From positions 1-54,741 of IMG/VR virus record IMGVR_UViG_3300029442_000007: DNA of 54,741 nucleotides; one strand, written 5' to 3'. This DNA is from a virus. This document shows, one piece after another, positions 40,608 through 48,939 of this stretch (position 1 is the stretch's first letter; every line of letters begins with the position of its first letter). The notes under the pieces were generated by a model. It was not told the origin of the DNA. It did no database searches and worked only from the letters and a program-made list of their open reading frames with translations. Both the position numbers and the translations under genes were made by a program.

Positions 40608-41297
40608 ATGCCAAAGTTGCTAGTATTGTTAATGCTTCTGCTTACATCTTTTTCGTTAAGATGCGATGACAAAGATATTATACGGGAATTAAAAGATAAG
40701 ACAAGGGAGATAAACAATGCCAGGATAGTGGTCGGGACTCTAGAAGATGAGAAGAATAGTCTAGAATACTCGCTCATAGTGTACCAGCACTACGCATCAG
40801 CTGGCACCATAAGCAAGAACAATATCACATCTGAAAGTTTATACAATATAGAGCGGTGTTTAAAGAAATATAAGTTTTTAGCCCCGCACTATAATTTTGA
40901 CACATTCAAACCTATAGTTTTAGGTAATATGTGGATATCGGCCGAGAGCGGGTTTAACACATCATCAACATGTAAGTATACCAATGTTGGCGGTATTGCT
41001 CCCGGAAGCATAGATTTATGGGTGATGTGCATGAACCAATGTCATTACAATGAACCGATACCAAGTAAGAACTACTGGCGCATAGCTGATAGAATGTTTC
41101 CATATTTAGCGGATAGGCCAGACAGCGACCCCGAGAAAAACATAGTGGTTTGGTATCTGTGGCTAGATAAGCAATCGGAGAAGACCAATAATGGGGTTTG
41201 GCAACTTTACAATAAGTGGAGATTCGGTATTAAGGGCAAATTGAAACCAAGATTAGATGTAATTGAGTTGTATGAAAAGTTAAAAATTATAAAATAG
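40608..41297 (+). CDS. Secreted transglycosylase-like protein
   Basis: This 229-aa protein has an N-terminal signal-type hydrophobic segment (LLVLLMLLLTSFSL) and a short coiled coil. The lysozyme-like region has MWISAESGFN (candidate Glu113) and NIVVWYLWLDKQ. The part A protein at 16368 has the same organisation. Peptidoglycan cleavage is inferred. Confidence 0.55.
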   Translation: MPKLLVLLMLLLTSFSLRCDDKDIIRELKDKTREINNARIVVGTLEDEKNSLEYSLIVYQHYASAGTISKNNITSESLYNIERCLKKYKFLAPHYNFDTFKPIVLGNMWISAESGFNTSSTCKYTNVGGIAPGSIDLWVMCMNQCHYNEPIPSKNYWRIADRMFPYLADRPDSDPEKNIVVWYLWLDKQSEKTNNGVWQLYNKWRFGIKGKLKPRLDVIELYEKLKIIK

Positions 41298-41306
41298 GAG
41301 GGGTCT

Positions 41307-41903
41307 ATGCCGTATGAATTAGATATTATATTTGACAATGGGCGATATGCTTTTAACATATACGAAATAGACCGCATGGACAGGTCTAGAATTTTGGTTA
41401 CAGAATTCGCCTATTCTGCCAAGAAAATACAGTTTTCCGTTTTGGATAATAAAATTTCACCTGCGTCTCCGGCGCACACGCTAGCTGTAGAGTGGTTGAC
41501 GACCGGTAAGCGCAGGATATCGTTATTAAGTGGCTTTAATGGGACGGAGATGACGTCCAATTCGTTTATTGTAACAGTGGAAGAAAAAGATAATTTGGTA
41601 GAATGTCTTGATGAAATGGGGCGTGAACAAATGACACCTAAAATGTGGGTGTCAATGGCTCTTACGCCTAGAGCTAAAGCTCACCTAATTAAGACTTTGA
41701 CCGGCAAAAACATATTAACGCTGGCAGAGAAGTCTTTAGGCAACACCAGATATAAGAAGTTTTTGATAGACCTAGTAAGATTTTACGATGAGGTTGCGGT
41801 TCCCAAAGACATCAGACCCTGGGACAGCGTGGTTGAGGAAGATGCTCTTTGGAAGGAAGAGGTAGCGGCAATAAAGAGCGGCAAGCTTAAGGAGGCTGTA
41901 TGA
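41307..41903 (+). CDS. Hypothetical protein, 198 aa
   Basis: Starts after TAGGAGGGG. N-terminal beta-rich half, C-terminal helical half (TPRAKAHLIKTLTGKNI). Overlaps the next ATG. No family recognised. Confidence 0.6.
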   Translation: MPYELDIIFDNGRYAFNIYEIDRMDRSRILVTEFAYSAKKIQFSVLDNKISPASPAHTLAVEWLTTGKRRISLLSGFNGTEMTSNSFIVTVEEKDNLVECLDEMGREQMTPKMWVSMALTPRAKAHLIKTLTGKNILTLAEKSLGNTRYKKFLIDLVRFYDEVAVPKDIRPWDSVVEEDALWKEEVAAIKSGKLKEAV

Positions 41904-42613
41904 ACATGCAAATGTTTCTTAATTTTTTACGAACCAAAATAGCCCCGAATATGTTTGAAAAGATTATCGTTGATAATCTTAGATTTGCGGCTATATATGA
42001 TTGGATGTTAAACAATGATTCATTGTATTATAAGGCAAAACGCCAAGAAGATTCCATGAGTGATAGTGGATATCACAGGTTATCACCTGAGGAATTTAAC
42101 ATTTTGGTGGACAATCAAATCCTGGAGGTCACCACAAAACTTCCGTCATTTGTTATAGCATCTTTAATGCCTACGGGGAGGGATAAAATTATGGGAACCA
42201 TTAAGGAAATGAGAGACTATATAGTTAATTCAAAATGGGAATGGGAAATGCTGTCTAATACAGATGATTCTGTAGCATTCAGCATTGAAAATATAGTCTT
42301 CAGAATTAAAATGGAGGATGATAAACTCCAGTTTTTAAAGCCCTTGGAGGGAATGAGCTTAAACCTGGCCGCCGGGAAGCCATTAACGTCTTCAGATAAG
42401 TTTGATTCATTGATAAACCTTGTATATAAAACATATCCGCAAGATATAGAGATGAAGATTGCCGCTGAGGTATCTGATACTGATCTTGCAGACGAACTGC
42501 TCGACCAAATGCTACAGAATAAAATGTCTGCGTGGAGAAGGTTTATACGTGAAGACTTAACAAACAAGATTAAAGATAGTAAGGTAACCCCAACAGCGCC
42601 AGAAGGTAATTAA
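41900..42613 (+). CDS. Hypothetical protein, 237 aa
   Basis: Coupled by ATGA to the preceding gene. Mainly helical with a short beta region (DDSVAFSIENIVFRIKME). No recognisable domain. Ends a gene block before a noncoding stretch. Confidence 0.6.
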   Translation: MNMQMFLNFLRTKIAPNMFEKIIVDNLRFAAIYDWMLNNDSLYYKAKRQEDSMSDSGYHRLSPEEFNILVDNQILEVTTKLPSFVIASLMPTGRDKIMGTIKEMRDYIVNSKWEWEMLSNTDDSVAFSIENIVFRIKMEDDKLQFLKPLEGMSLNLAAGKPLTSSDKFDSLINLVYKTYPQDIEMKIAAEVSDTDLADELLDQMLQNKMSAWRRFIREDLTNKIKDSKVTPTAPEGN

Positions 42614-42885
42614 TTATTTACAAACATTGCTAAATATCCGTTGAAATTTGATCAAATTATGAGTATATATTAGTATATATCTAAAAAGGGGAAAAGAAAA
42701 AAGATGTTATTTGTATGGGTGTTAGATGGTGGGTGTTAGATGGTGGGTGTTAGTGTAAAGATGATGGGTGTGAAGAAGAAGAGAAGAAGACCTTGTAATA
42801 ACAACACACGAGGTTGTGATGATGGATGAGGGGTCCGGGGAGAAGGAAGAAGAGAAGGGGTGTATTCACTTTTTAAAGGAGGTAT
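42614..42885 (+). other. 272-bp noncoding spacer with G-rich repeats
   Basis: Besides the promoter candidate, this region has a 14-bp unit GGGTGTTAGATGGT repeated at 42717-42730, 42731-42744 and partly 42745-42753, then purine-rich sequence. The leader before the gene at 42886 is long. No ORF of note is seen. Confidence 0.6.
42641..42669 (+). promoter_or_regulatory. Possible promoter with palindrome
   Basis: TTGAAA (42641-42646), 17 bp and TATATA (42664-42669). The perfect palindrome AATTTGATCAAATT (42645-42658) lies in the spacer and may be an operator. Confidence 0.45.
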
Positions 42886-43152
42886 ATGGAAGACCAATAC
42901 AAAGTTACTATAGCCCCAACTAAATATTCATATAGAATCAATTGGTTTACATGCTTTAAGTTTTTACTGTCACTGCCCATCTGGCCTATAGCGCTAGCGG
43001 TTAATATCTTTGGATATCTTATTGGCACAGGTTGCATTCTGTATAGTTCTAGTGATTGGAAAGAATGCTGGGCTAGATTACGTGATGATTGTTACGGTGA
43101 TGCTCTTATTAAATGGAATTACAAATTTATAACAAAGGAGAAAATACAATGA
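42886..43152 (+). CDS. Membrane protein, 88 aa
   Basis: Starts after AAAGGAGG. One or two membrane segments (FKFLLSLPIWPIALAVNIF and YLIGTGCILY) and a charged end. Overlaps the next gene. Confidence 0.6.
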   Translation: MEDQYKVTIAPTKYSYRINWFTCFKFLLSLPIWPIALAVNIFGYLIGTGCILYSSSDWKECWARLRDDCYGDALIKWNYKFITKEKIQ

Positions 43153-43319
43153 AAAATAAAAAAAATACGTATGCGGTTGTAATGGTATGTAATAACTGTG
43201 ATGCAGTATCTACCATATTGGTCCCAAAGGGAATTTTGGTTGCTAATTCCGCAAACGGGGCCGGGGACGCAAAGTGCAAAAATTGTGGTTGCGTCGGTAC
43301 ACTGTATAAAGAAGATTAA
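43149..43319 (+). CDS. Small zinc-ribbon-like protein, 56 aa
   Basis: ATG at 43149 overlaps the preceding stop. CNNC near the start and CKNCGC near the end form a likely zinc ribbon. Confidence 0.65.
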   Translation: MKNKKNTYAVVMVCNNCDAVSTILVPKGILVANSANGAGDAKCKNCGCVGTLYKED

Positions 43320-43323
43320 TCCA

Positions 43324-43536
43324 ATGATAGCTAAATTAGAGATGGGAATATTGAGCGGGTGCCAAGAGGTACAAGAGTTCACTCCGTATCTTTATTTTTC
43401 TCTTGACGTTTGCGTTGAAGCTATGTATACTGGTGGTATAGATAACATTACACAGAAAGCATATAGGATTAGATTTAGGCGGTGTAATATGATTAACAGA
43501 GATGTTTGCATATACAAGTTTGAGGCGATAGTATGA
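43324..43536 (+). CDS. Hypothetical protein, 70 aa (uncertain)
   Basis: This frame has an ATG but a weak ribosome site. It contains Cys and aromatic residues. A promoter candidate (43403-43431) lies inside it, so it may be noncoding in part. It overlaps the next ATG. Confidence 0.4.
   Translation: MIAKLEMGILSGCQEVQEFTPYLYFSLDVCVEAMYTGGIDNITQKAYRIRFRRCNMINRDVCIYKFEAIV
43403..43431 (+). promoter_or_regulatory. Possible internal promoter
   Basis: TTGACG (43403-43408), a 17-bp spacer and TATACT (43426-43431). It would transcribe the gene at 43533 and following genes. It overlaps a possible ORF, which lowers confidence. Confidence 0.4.
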
Positions 43537-43880
43537 GAATGTGGATGGTTAATCCAAAAATACTGTGTAGGAAGCACTTACTCGGCGAACATGTTGAAAC
43601 CCATATGTTCGTTGGATCCATTAAAAAAGATCATAAAATGGACGGATATATCACCGGTGGTTTGCTTGATGTTGGCAAACTATCTTCCAGACATGATGAA
43701 CTGGCGAAGGAAATGATCGATCGTGGATATAAACATAATAGTCCAATAGATCAATTAGGCAAGAAGTTAATTACTTCTGACCGTAAAATTAATATAGAGG
43801 AGAATTTAAAGGATCTGCGAAACAGATGCGGAGAATGTAAAAGGTTACAGGAACATAGTTTGTGCGAGGAGGTAAAATGA
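43533..43880 (+). CDS. Pyr_excise-family (T4 DenV-like) protein
   Basis: This 115-aa protein starts MRMWMVNPKILCRKHLLGEHVETH, followed by a block ending RHDELAKEMIDRGYKHNSP, the hallmark of phage proteins annotated as pyrimidine dimer DNA glycosylases. T4 DenV repairs UV damage, but many relatives are not biochemically tested. CGEC and C...C occur at the end. Confidence 0.7.
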   Translation: MRMWMVNPKILCRKHLLGEHVETHMFVGSIKKDHKMDGYITGGLLDVGKLSSRHDELAKEMIDRGYKHNSPIDQLGKKLITSDRKINIEENLKDLRNRCGECKRLQEHSLCEEVK

Positions 43881-44281
43881 AAAATCCAAGTAATGTAAAT
43901 ATATGGGGAGCATTTATATTAAGCGGGTGTCTTATAGTTGTGTTATTTATTAGTAGCATTCTACAGCAACGTACCATAGACAGTTTAAAAAATCAGATCA
44001 ATAGGGATGGCCTAGGGCAGATGTTTACCACAAACACAATTGATAATCGATGCGATGATATAGATAAAGACATTAATACAATATGGAAAAAGGTAGGGTT
44101 AGCCGTTAAAGACAGGGCGAAGTATGTAGAAAATCCTGAGCTTTATCAATCTGATGCTTCTAGGGACGCAGAGAAAAAAGAACTAAGCAATATAGAAAAT
44201 CAGATAGAGGCGCTTAAGGATAAACAAATCGCAATTAGGCACAAGTATGGAGAAGATGTGGATTATGGATGTGACAAATGA
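43877..44281 (+). CDS. Membrane-anchored coiled-coil protein, 134 aa
   Basis: The ATG at 43877 follows GAGGAGG. A transmembrane helix (WGAFILSGCLIVVLFISSI) is followed by a charged coiled coil. Overlaps the next gene by ATGA. Confidence 0.65.
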   Translation: MKNPSNVNIWGAFILSGCLIVVLFISSILQQRTIDSLKNQINRDGLGQMFTTNTIDNRCDDIDKDINTIWKKVGLAVKDRAKYVENPELYQSDASRDAEKKELSNIENQIEALKDKQIAIRHKYGEDVDYGCDK

Positions 44282-44544
44282 AAAAGTTTAAAGACATGAC
44301 ATTATGGGAACAATATAACAGCATGAAAAATTCATTCAGGTTTATGTGGTGGATGTTAATTATTACAGGAGTGACGGTATGGCTTCCTGGCATCTGGTAC
44401 TTCACAGTAGCAATATCCTCATGTATAATTGCACTTGTATGGCTGCACTTTAGAACTAAGGCCGCAATTAAGCATATGCGAAGTGCAACTACAGAAGAGA
44501 TGGATGATTTTGTAAGACGCAGAATGGAGGCCTACCACAAATGA
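44278..44544 (+). CDS. Membrane protein, 88 aa
   Basis: Two membrane segments (FMWWMLIITGVTVWLPGIW and FTVAISSCIIALVWLHF) followed by a basic charged helix. Coupled to the next gene. Confidence 0.65.
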   Translation: MKKFKDMTLWEQYNSMKNSFRFMWWMLIITGVTVWLPGIWYFTVAISSCIIALVWLHFRTKAAIKHMRSATTEEMDDFVRRRMEAYHK

Positions 44545-44767
44545 AAGCCACAAGGCGGAAGAAATTTAACATCGATGCCTTAGAGCCTATCATAGATAAG
44601 GATATTTGGCCTATAGTTAAAGCTATTAATGATAAAGGTATTGTTACTGAGATGTCCTGGGACTGCACGGTGGAATGTCCATCAATATAGATGATGAACT
44701 AGTTTACCATAGGGCTTGGGATAAGAAAACTCTGGATGAAATTATTAAAAGATTAAAGGAGATATAA
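44541..44767 (+). pseudogene. Probable frameshifted small gene
   Basis: The first frame (ATG 44541) codes KATRRKKFNIDALEPII and stops at 44690. A second frame begins near 44675 with MSINIDDELVYHRAWDKKTL and ends at 44767, next to the following ATG (44768). The two parts read as one domain if one base is shifted near 44668-44675. Two separate ORFs remain possible. Confidence 0.5.
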
Positions 44768-44938
44768 ATGAAACAGAATATTTCAGCTTATTTGATACCA
44801 TCTATAGTTTGTGAGGGGCGAGAAAATCTAAATATAAGGTGTATTATGGGCGGTGTCAAGCGTGATATTTTTGCTGGAACGTATACTAAAGAAGTAGCTG
44901 AATATTTAAAAAATAAAATTAATAAAAAGGAGGATTAA
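44768..44938 (+). CDS. Hypothetical protein, 56 aa
   Basis: Starts right after the preceding stop, following AAAGGAG. Contains CEGRENLNIRC and a charged helical tail. No family recognised. Confidence 0.55.
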   Translation: MKQNISAYLIPSIVCEGRENLNIRCIMGGVKRDIFAGTYTKEVAEYLKNKINKKED

Positions 44939-44940
44939 TA

Positions 44941-45141
44941 ATGGCCCTATTTGATAAATGCCCGCATGTGTGGAAGGTAATTGATAAAACTATTCTTGAA
45001 TCTCCATGTGAATTATTCGCTAAAATGACAAAAGGGACCGATGCTAAACTGAAATCTGAGCCAGAAGATTTTTTCAAACAAACCTATATCTGCATAATGG
45101 TGTGTGAGAAGTGCGGAGAAGTAAACAAGACAGTTGTTTAA
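44941..45141 (+). CDS. Small zinc-binding protein, 66 aa
   Basis: Begins MALFDKCPHVW and ends with CEKCGEVNKT, a split zinc-site arrangement. The ATG follows AAAGGAGG. Confidence 0.6.
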   Translation: MALFDKCPHVWKVIDKTILESPCELFAKMTKGTDAKLKSEPEDFFKQTYICIMVCEKCGEVNKTVV

Positions 45142-45151
45142 GGAGGGTTCT

Positions 45152-45496
45152 ATGCGCTTAGACGGAACTCCTGAACCTATTGTTACATTTCGAGGGTGGA
45201 AAGAATCCACAGGGTTTAATAACATGATTAGGACTGTGGTTTATGATTTTGCTATTTTGCACCCTAGAGTATATGGATCAGAACTAAGACGTATAAAATA
45301 CACAACGATTCAACCTGATGGATATTGGCATTCAGATGATTTTAGTAACTACTCATTTATAAGTGACATCTATGATTATGTCGTACTTGCTATTCCTGAG
45401 CCAGAATTTATGGACAGATTACTTGCCAAGTGTCCTGTGGCCATGTATCTTCGTGATAAGACAGATGTAATAAAGCTATATGCGATGGCCAAATGA
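45152..45496 (+). CDS. Hypothetical protein, 114 aa
   Basis: The ATG at 45152 follows AAGGAGGG. A mostly beta or alpha/beta protein (RTVVYDFAILHPRVYG, DYVVLAIPEPEFMDRLL). No family recognised. Overlaps the next gene. Confidence 0.6.
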   Translation: MRLDGTPEPIVTFRGWKESTGFNNMIRTVVYDFAILHPRVYGSELRRIKYTTIQPDGYWHSDDFSNYSFISDIYDYVVLAIPEPEFMDRLLAKCPVAMYLRDKTDVIKLYAMAK

Positions 45497-45966
45497 AACC
45501 AGACTTTATTCAAAGTCAAGATGAAATACAGCAGGAGCGGTTATATAACGCAACACATAAGAATATTTTTATTGTAGTTATGAAGGTTTTTATCTTTCTA
45601 TTTTGTTGTTTATTCGCCTTTGCGGCGTTCCAGACCATTATAGTATTAACACCAATTTTATTAAAGGATCCTTTAGTTACAGTATTTTTGGCGTTAATGT
45701 CGCTACCGGTAGTGGCGCTTTTGTGGATGGGTGTTAAGCACGTCTTCGCTAAATTGATGAATGCTATAGAAAACGTCAAGGTGGATGAGGGGAATAGAAT
45801 ATGTCATAAGGTTCAAGACGCTAGTAATTTCGTGCCACACTCTCAAAATGAGGTTAAACACGGAGTGTCAGCATTCTCATGGATAGGCATGGTTATATTA
45901 GGGATTTTGAGTGCTGTTTTTGTATCAAAGATATTTAAAAAACATGTTGATAAATCTGATAAATAA
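45493..45966 (+). CDS. Three-span membrane protein, 157 aa
   Basis: Hydrophobic segments near residues 28-55, 60-80 and 130-147 (IFLFCCLFAFAAFQTIIVL; FLALMSLPVVALLWMG; GMVILGILSAVFVS). No function visible. Confidence 0.65.
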   Translation: MKPDFIQSQDEIQQERLYNATHKNIFIVVMKVFIFLFCCLFAFAAFQTIIVLTPILLKDPLVTVFLALMSLPVVALLWMGVKHVFAKLMNAIENVKVDEGNRICHKVQDASNFVPHSQNEVKHGVSAFSWIGMVILGILSAVFVSKIFKKHVDKSDK

Positions 45967-45993
45967 GAGTATATATAATTGGAGGGTAAATGC

Positions 45994-46389
45994 TTGATTA
46001 ATACAATTTTAGTAGGGATTCTGATAGGCGCCACCCTCGCTTTAATAGCAGAGCTTTGGTTTGATAACAAGAGGGTTCGTGGGCTTCTTAAGGCCGCCCT
46101 CTTTATTAGGAACAAAGATCGCCAAGTTGTAATGCTGCACAGCGAGTTTATTCAGAAGCTTGTTCATGATGAGATTGTCGCAAAGCACATGCAGTCTAAA
46201 GAATTTAAAGATGAAGAGGAATATAAGAAATTGTACGCCAACATCAATAAGTTAATAGATGAAATAATTATTGGAGAACAGATTTTATTCCCTGCGTTGG
46301 TAAAGGCTGGGTTAATAGAAAAGAATTCAATAAAAATGCAAGAGCGGGAGGCTTTATTCAATGCCAACAAAACAGACGAAAAGAAATAA
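45994..46389 (+). CDS. Membrane-anchored protein, 131 aa, odd start
   Basis: TTG at 45994, 7 nt after GGAGGG, gives an N-terminal membrane helix (INTILVGILIGATLALIAEL) and a charged helical rest. The ATG at 45990 in the expected place opens only a two-codon frame (ATG CTT GAT TAA), so either TTG is the true start or a frameshift exists near 45992. Overlaps the next gene by 29 nt. Confidence 0.6.
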   Translation: MINTILVGILIGATLALIAELWFDNKRVRGLLKAALFIRNKDRQVVMLHSEFIQKLVHDEIVAKHMQSKEFKDEEEYKKLYANINKLIDEIIIGEQILFPALVKAGLIEKNSIKMQEREALFNANKTDEKK

Positions 46390-46669
46390 ATATCTTCCTA
46401 GTATATTGGAGGAAGCTGATAAGCTTGTCAATGAGGACCGTCAGAAACAATACGGTCACCCATACGATAATTGGAATCACATAGCAAGCATAGCCTCGGC
46501 AATACTTAAGAAGCCGCATACAGCGGAAGAGTGTATAGTTGTCTTATTGGCCACAAAGTTAAGCCGAGAAATATTTAAAACCAAGAGAGATAATTTGATC
46601 GATGCGGCAGGTTATTTAAAAATTTGGGATATAGTTAAGACAATGAGTAAACATGACTCAAACAGATAA
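46361..46669 (+). CDS. DUF6378 protein
   Basis: This 102-aa protein fits DUF6378: DRQKQYGHPYDNWNHIASIA and RDNLIDAAGYLKIWD. Members resemble all-alpha nucleotide pyrophosphohydrolases; a nucleotide-metabolism role is plausible but untested. The Shine-Dalgarno site lies in the preceding gene. Confidence 0.75.
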   Translation: MPTKQTKRNKYLPSILEEADKLVNEDRQKQYGHPYDNWNHIASIASAILKKPHTAEECIVVLLATKLSREIFKTKRDNLIDAAGYLKIWDIVKTMSKHDSNR

Positions 46670-47087
46670 TCAAATAGCACATGTTTTTAGTTGGTGGTGG
46701 AAATTTAAAAGTAAGGTTGCGGATGCATGGTTTTTCATCACGGATTTGAAGCACAGATATAAACACGGGTGTTCTGAACGTGAGTTGTATGCTTTGGACT
46801 ATCACGCTTCTAAATGGTTAGTTAAAAGATTGACGGCCATGAAAGAGTATGAAGAAAACAATAAAGAAAACGAAGGGTGTGAGGATTGTGAGCATGCGCA
46901 TAAGGAATGGATAGTAGAGTTAGATAAAATGATAGCGGCTTTTAATTTAATTATATGGAACAATGAATGGCATCCAGAAGATCCAAATTTTCATTCAATA
47001 GATATAAAAGATAATCCGGACGCAAAAAGGGTATATGACGAGGGCATGGAAAGTTTTAAGGCGCATTTTCAAGATCTTTGGATATAG
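46653..47087 (+). CDS. Hypothetical helical protein, 144 aa
   Basis: A basic/aromatic N-terminus (FSWWWKFKSKVADAWFF) and a charged region with CEDCEHAH, possibly metal-binding. Overlaps the preceding gene. No family recognised. Confidence 0.6.
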   Translation: MTQTDNQIAHVFSWWWKFKSKVADAWFFITDLKHRYKHGCSERELYALDYHASKWLVKRLTAMKEYEENNKENEGCEDCEHAHKEWIVELDKMIAAFNLIIWNNEWHPEDPNFHSIDIKDNPDAKRVYDEGMESFKAHFQDLWI

Positions 47088-47095
47088 GAGGCGCA

Positions 47096-47188
47096 GTGAT
47101 AGAGATAGGCCCAAATCTATCAGGTTTGATAAAAAGTTCATTTGAGATTATTGTAGTAATTGTAGTGTTGTATTTTTTACTTCGTTAG
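47096..47188 (+). CDS. Membrane micro-protein, 30 aa
   Basis: GTG at 47096 follows AGGAGG. One hydrophobic helix (FEIIVVIVVLYFLL). Function unknown. Confidence 0.55.
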   Translation: MIEIGPNLSGLIKSSFEIIVVIVVLYFLLR

Positions 47189-47196
47189 GAGGTCTG

Positions 47197-47388
47197 ATGA
47201 AAAAAAAGAAAGAGGATGAAAGATGTTGCGGTAATTGCGGAAATTCGATATCAGTTACTAGAACCGTATGTAATAGGATATGCTCTTCAACGCAGAGCTC
47301 CAACACCCCAAGACTTAGGAAGTGGGAGCCACTGCCGGTTGGGTTTGTACGCCCACCAATAGATATGGAGATTGAGATAAATGAATAA
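47197..47388 (+). CDS. Small zinc-binding protein, 63 aa
   Basis: Follows TAGGAGG. Contains CCGNCG and CNRIC, a likely zinc site, then a Pro-rich end. Overlaps the Band-7 gene. Confidence 0.6.
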   Translation: MKKKKEDERCCGNCGNSISVTRTVCNRICSSTQSSNTPRLRKWEPLPVGFVRPPIDMEIEINE

Positions 47389-48847
47389 TTATTTTGGATT
47401 TTTCTCGGATGGTGACTACAGAGTTATAGAAGTAGTAGACGAGCAGGAATACAAACAATATTTAAGAGCGGTTAATCAAAAATACCCAAAAGCTTTTGTC
47501 TCAGAAATGTTCGAGGCTAGCTCTGGAGAGGAGGCCAAACAAAAGTTTAAAGATAAATTAGGAGTTCATTCTAAACAAGAAAAAGAAAAAATCGAGGCTA
47601 AAGAGAAGGAGGAAGCAGAAATGAAACGAAAAGAGGAGGCAGTAAAAATGGACGAAAATAAAGCGTTGATGGTAAAGATTTTCAAATGGGGAGCGGCAGT
47701 TGTAGGCGTTATATTAGCCATAATACTCTGCACCAACCTGTTTAAAAATCTGTCAGCAGACAAGGTAATGTGTATACAGAATCCTATCACAGGCTCTTTA
47801 ACATGGTACACGGAGCCGGGTCTTAAGTGGCAGGGCTTCGGGAAGGTAACGAAGTTTGAGAAGCTGGAAACTTATGAATTCCAGATTCCAGTAAGATTTA
47901 ATGACGGCGGACACGGAACGGTGGTAGGTTCCATTAACTATGAAGTTCCGCTCGATGTTCCGTCTCTTACATCATTGCTTCAGAAGTATGGTAGTCAGGA
48001 AGCAATACAAAAGAACCTTGTAGAGGTTGTTACCAATAAGTGTGTGTATATGACTGGCCCGCTTATGTCTTCGAAAGAAAGCTATGCTGAAAAACGCACG
48101 AGCTTAATATTCTATATCGAGGATCAGATTAAGAATGGTGTTTATCGCACAACTCAGGAAGAGGTAAAAACTAAAGACCCCATTACCGGGGCAGATAAAA
48201 CCATCACCGTCGCTAAGATTGTGATAGATAAGGACGGCAAACCGATGAGGCAGGAAGATGCTATACTGACAGGGTATGGTATCAAAACTAGCAATTTCGC
48301 AGTAACCAAGCTTCCCTATGATGATGCAGTAGAGAAACAGATTACACAACAGCAGGGCATCACAATGTCTGTGCAGACCGCAATGGCACAGGCCAAAGAA
48401 GCGGAACAGAATGCAATCACCGTAGGTAAACAGGGTGAGGCTAATGCGGCGAAAGCAAAGTGGGAACAAGAGGTTGTTAAAGCGAAGGCTGTCGTAGAGG
48501 CTCAACAGCAACTCGAAGTTGCGACCCTTCAGAAACAGGCTGCAGCGCAAGAGAAGGAAAAACAGATCATGCTTGGTGAGGGTGAGGCTACCAGGAAGAA
48601 GCTTGTGATGGCGGCCGACGGTGCGCTTGAGAAAAAGATAGAGGCGCTCGTAGCAATTAATAGCCGTTATGCACAGGCGATGGAAGCTTATAAGGGAGCG
48701 TGGGTTCCTAGCGTCGTGATGAATGATGCGAAGGGAGCCACTGCAGGATCAGGAGCGAACGATCTAATCGAGCTTCTGAAAGCAAAATCCGCAAAAGAAT
48801 TATCGATAGATATGACGATACCTGATAGAAAGAAAGAAGATAAATAA
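47381..48847 (+). CDS. SPFH/Band-7 (prohibitin/flotillin-like) membrane protein
   Basis: This 488-aa protein has a charged N-terminal part (1-95), a membrane helix (104-121), a Band-7/SPFH domain (about 128-330; MCIQNPITGSLTWYTEPG) and a long Ala/Glu/Gln-rich coiled coil. SPFH proteins form rings on membranes and recruit proteases; phage members may protect the phage cell or regulate lysis. Followed by a structured noncoding region. Confidence 0.85.
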   Translation: MNNYFGFFSDGDYRVIEVVDEQEYKQYLRAVNQKYPKAFVSEMFEASSGEEAKQKFKDKLGVHSKQEKEKIEAKEKEEAEMKRKEEAVKMDENKALMVKIFKWGAAVVGVILAIILCTNLFKNLSADKVMCIQNPITGSLTWYTEPGLKWQGFGKVTKFEKLETYEFQIPVRFNDGGHGTVVGSINYEVPLDVPSLTSLLQKYGSQEAIQKNLVEVVTNKCVYMTGPLMSSKESYAEKRTSLIFYIEDQIKNGVYRTTQEEVKTKDPITGADKTITVAKIVIDKDGKPMRQEDAILTGYGIKTSNFAVTKLPYDDAVEKQITQQQGITMSVQTAMAQAKEAEQNAITVGKQGEANAAKAKWEQEVVKAKAVVEAQQQLEVATLQKQAAAQEKEKQIMLGEGEATRKKLVMAADGALEKKIEALVAINSRYAQAMEAYKGAWVPSVVMNDAKGATAGSGANDLIELLKAKSAKELSIDMTIPDRKKEDK

Positions 48848-48854
48848 CAAAATA

Positions 48855-48928
48855 CCGTGCTGGGCGACAGTTAGCCCGATTTGACTGAGCAAGGGGAGGC
48901 GCCTAGCGCTTCCCCACTCGGTCCACGG
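48855..48928 (+). ncRNA. Candidate structured leader RNA
   Basis: CCGTG (48855-48859) pairs with CACGG (48924-48928), enclosing GGGC/GCCC (48862-48877) and a long arm: CTGAG/CTCGG plus GGGGAGGCGC-CTA-GCGCTTCCCC (48885-48921). The Shine-Dalgarno site and ATG 48940 follow at once, so it could control translation; no T tract follows. No known riboswitch class recognised. Confidence 0.5.
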
Positions 48929-48939
48929 AATGGAGTGAA

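Noticed and set aside
42717-42753. 14-bp tandem repeats considered as CRISPR or iterons
   Set aside because: Only 2.6 contiguous copies, no spacers, and no replication initiator next to them.
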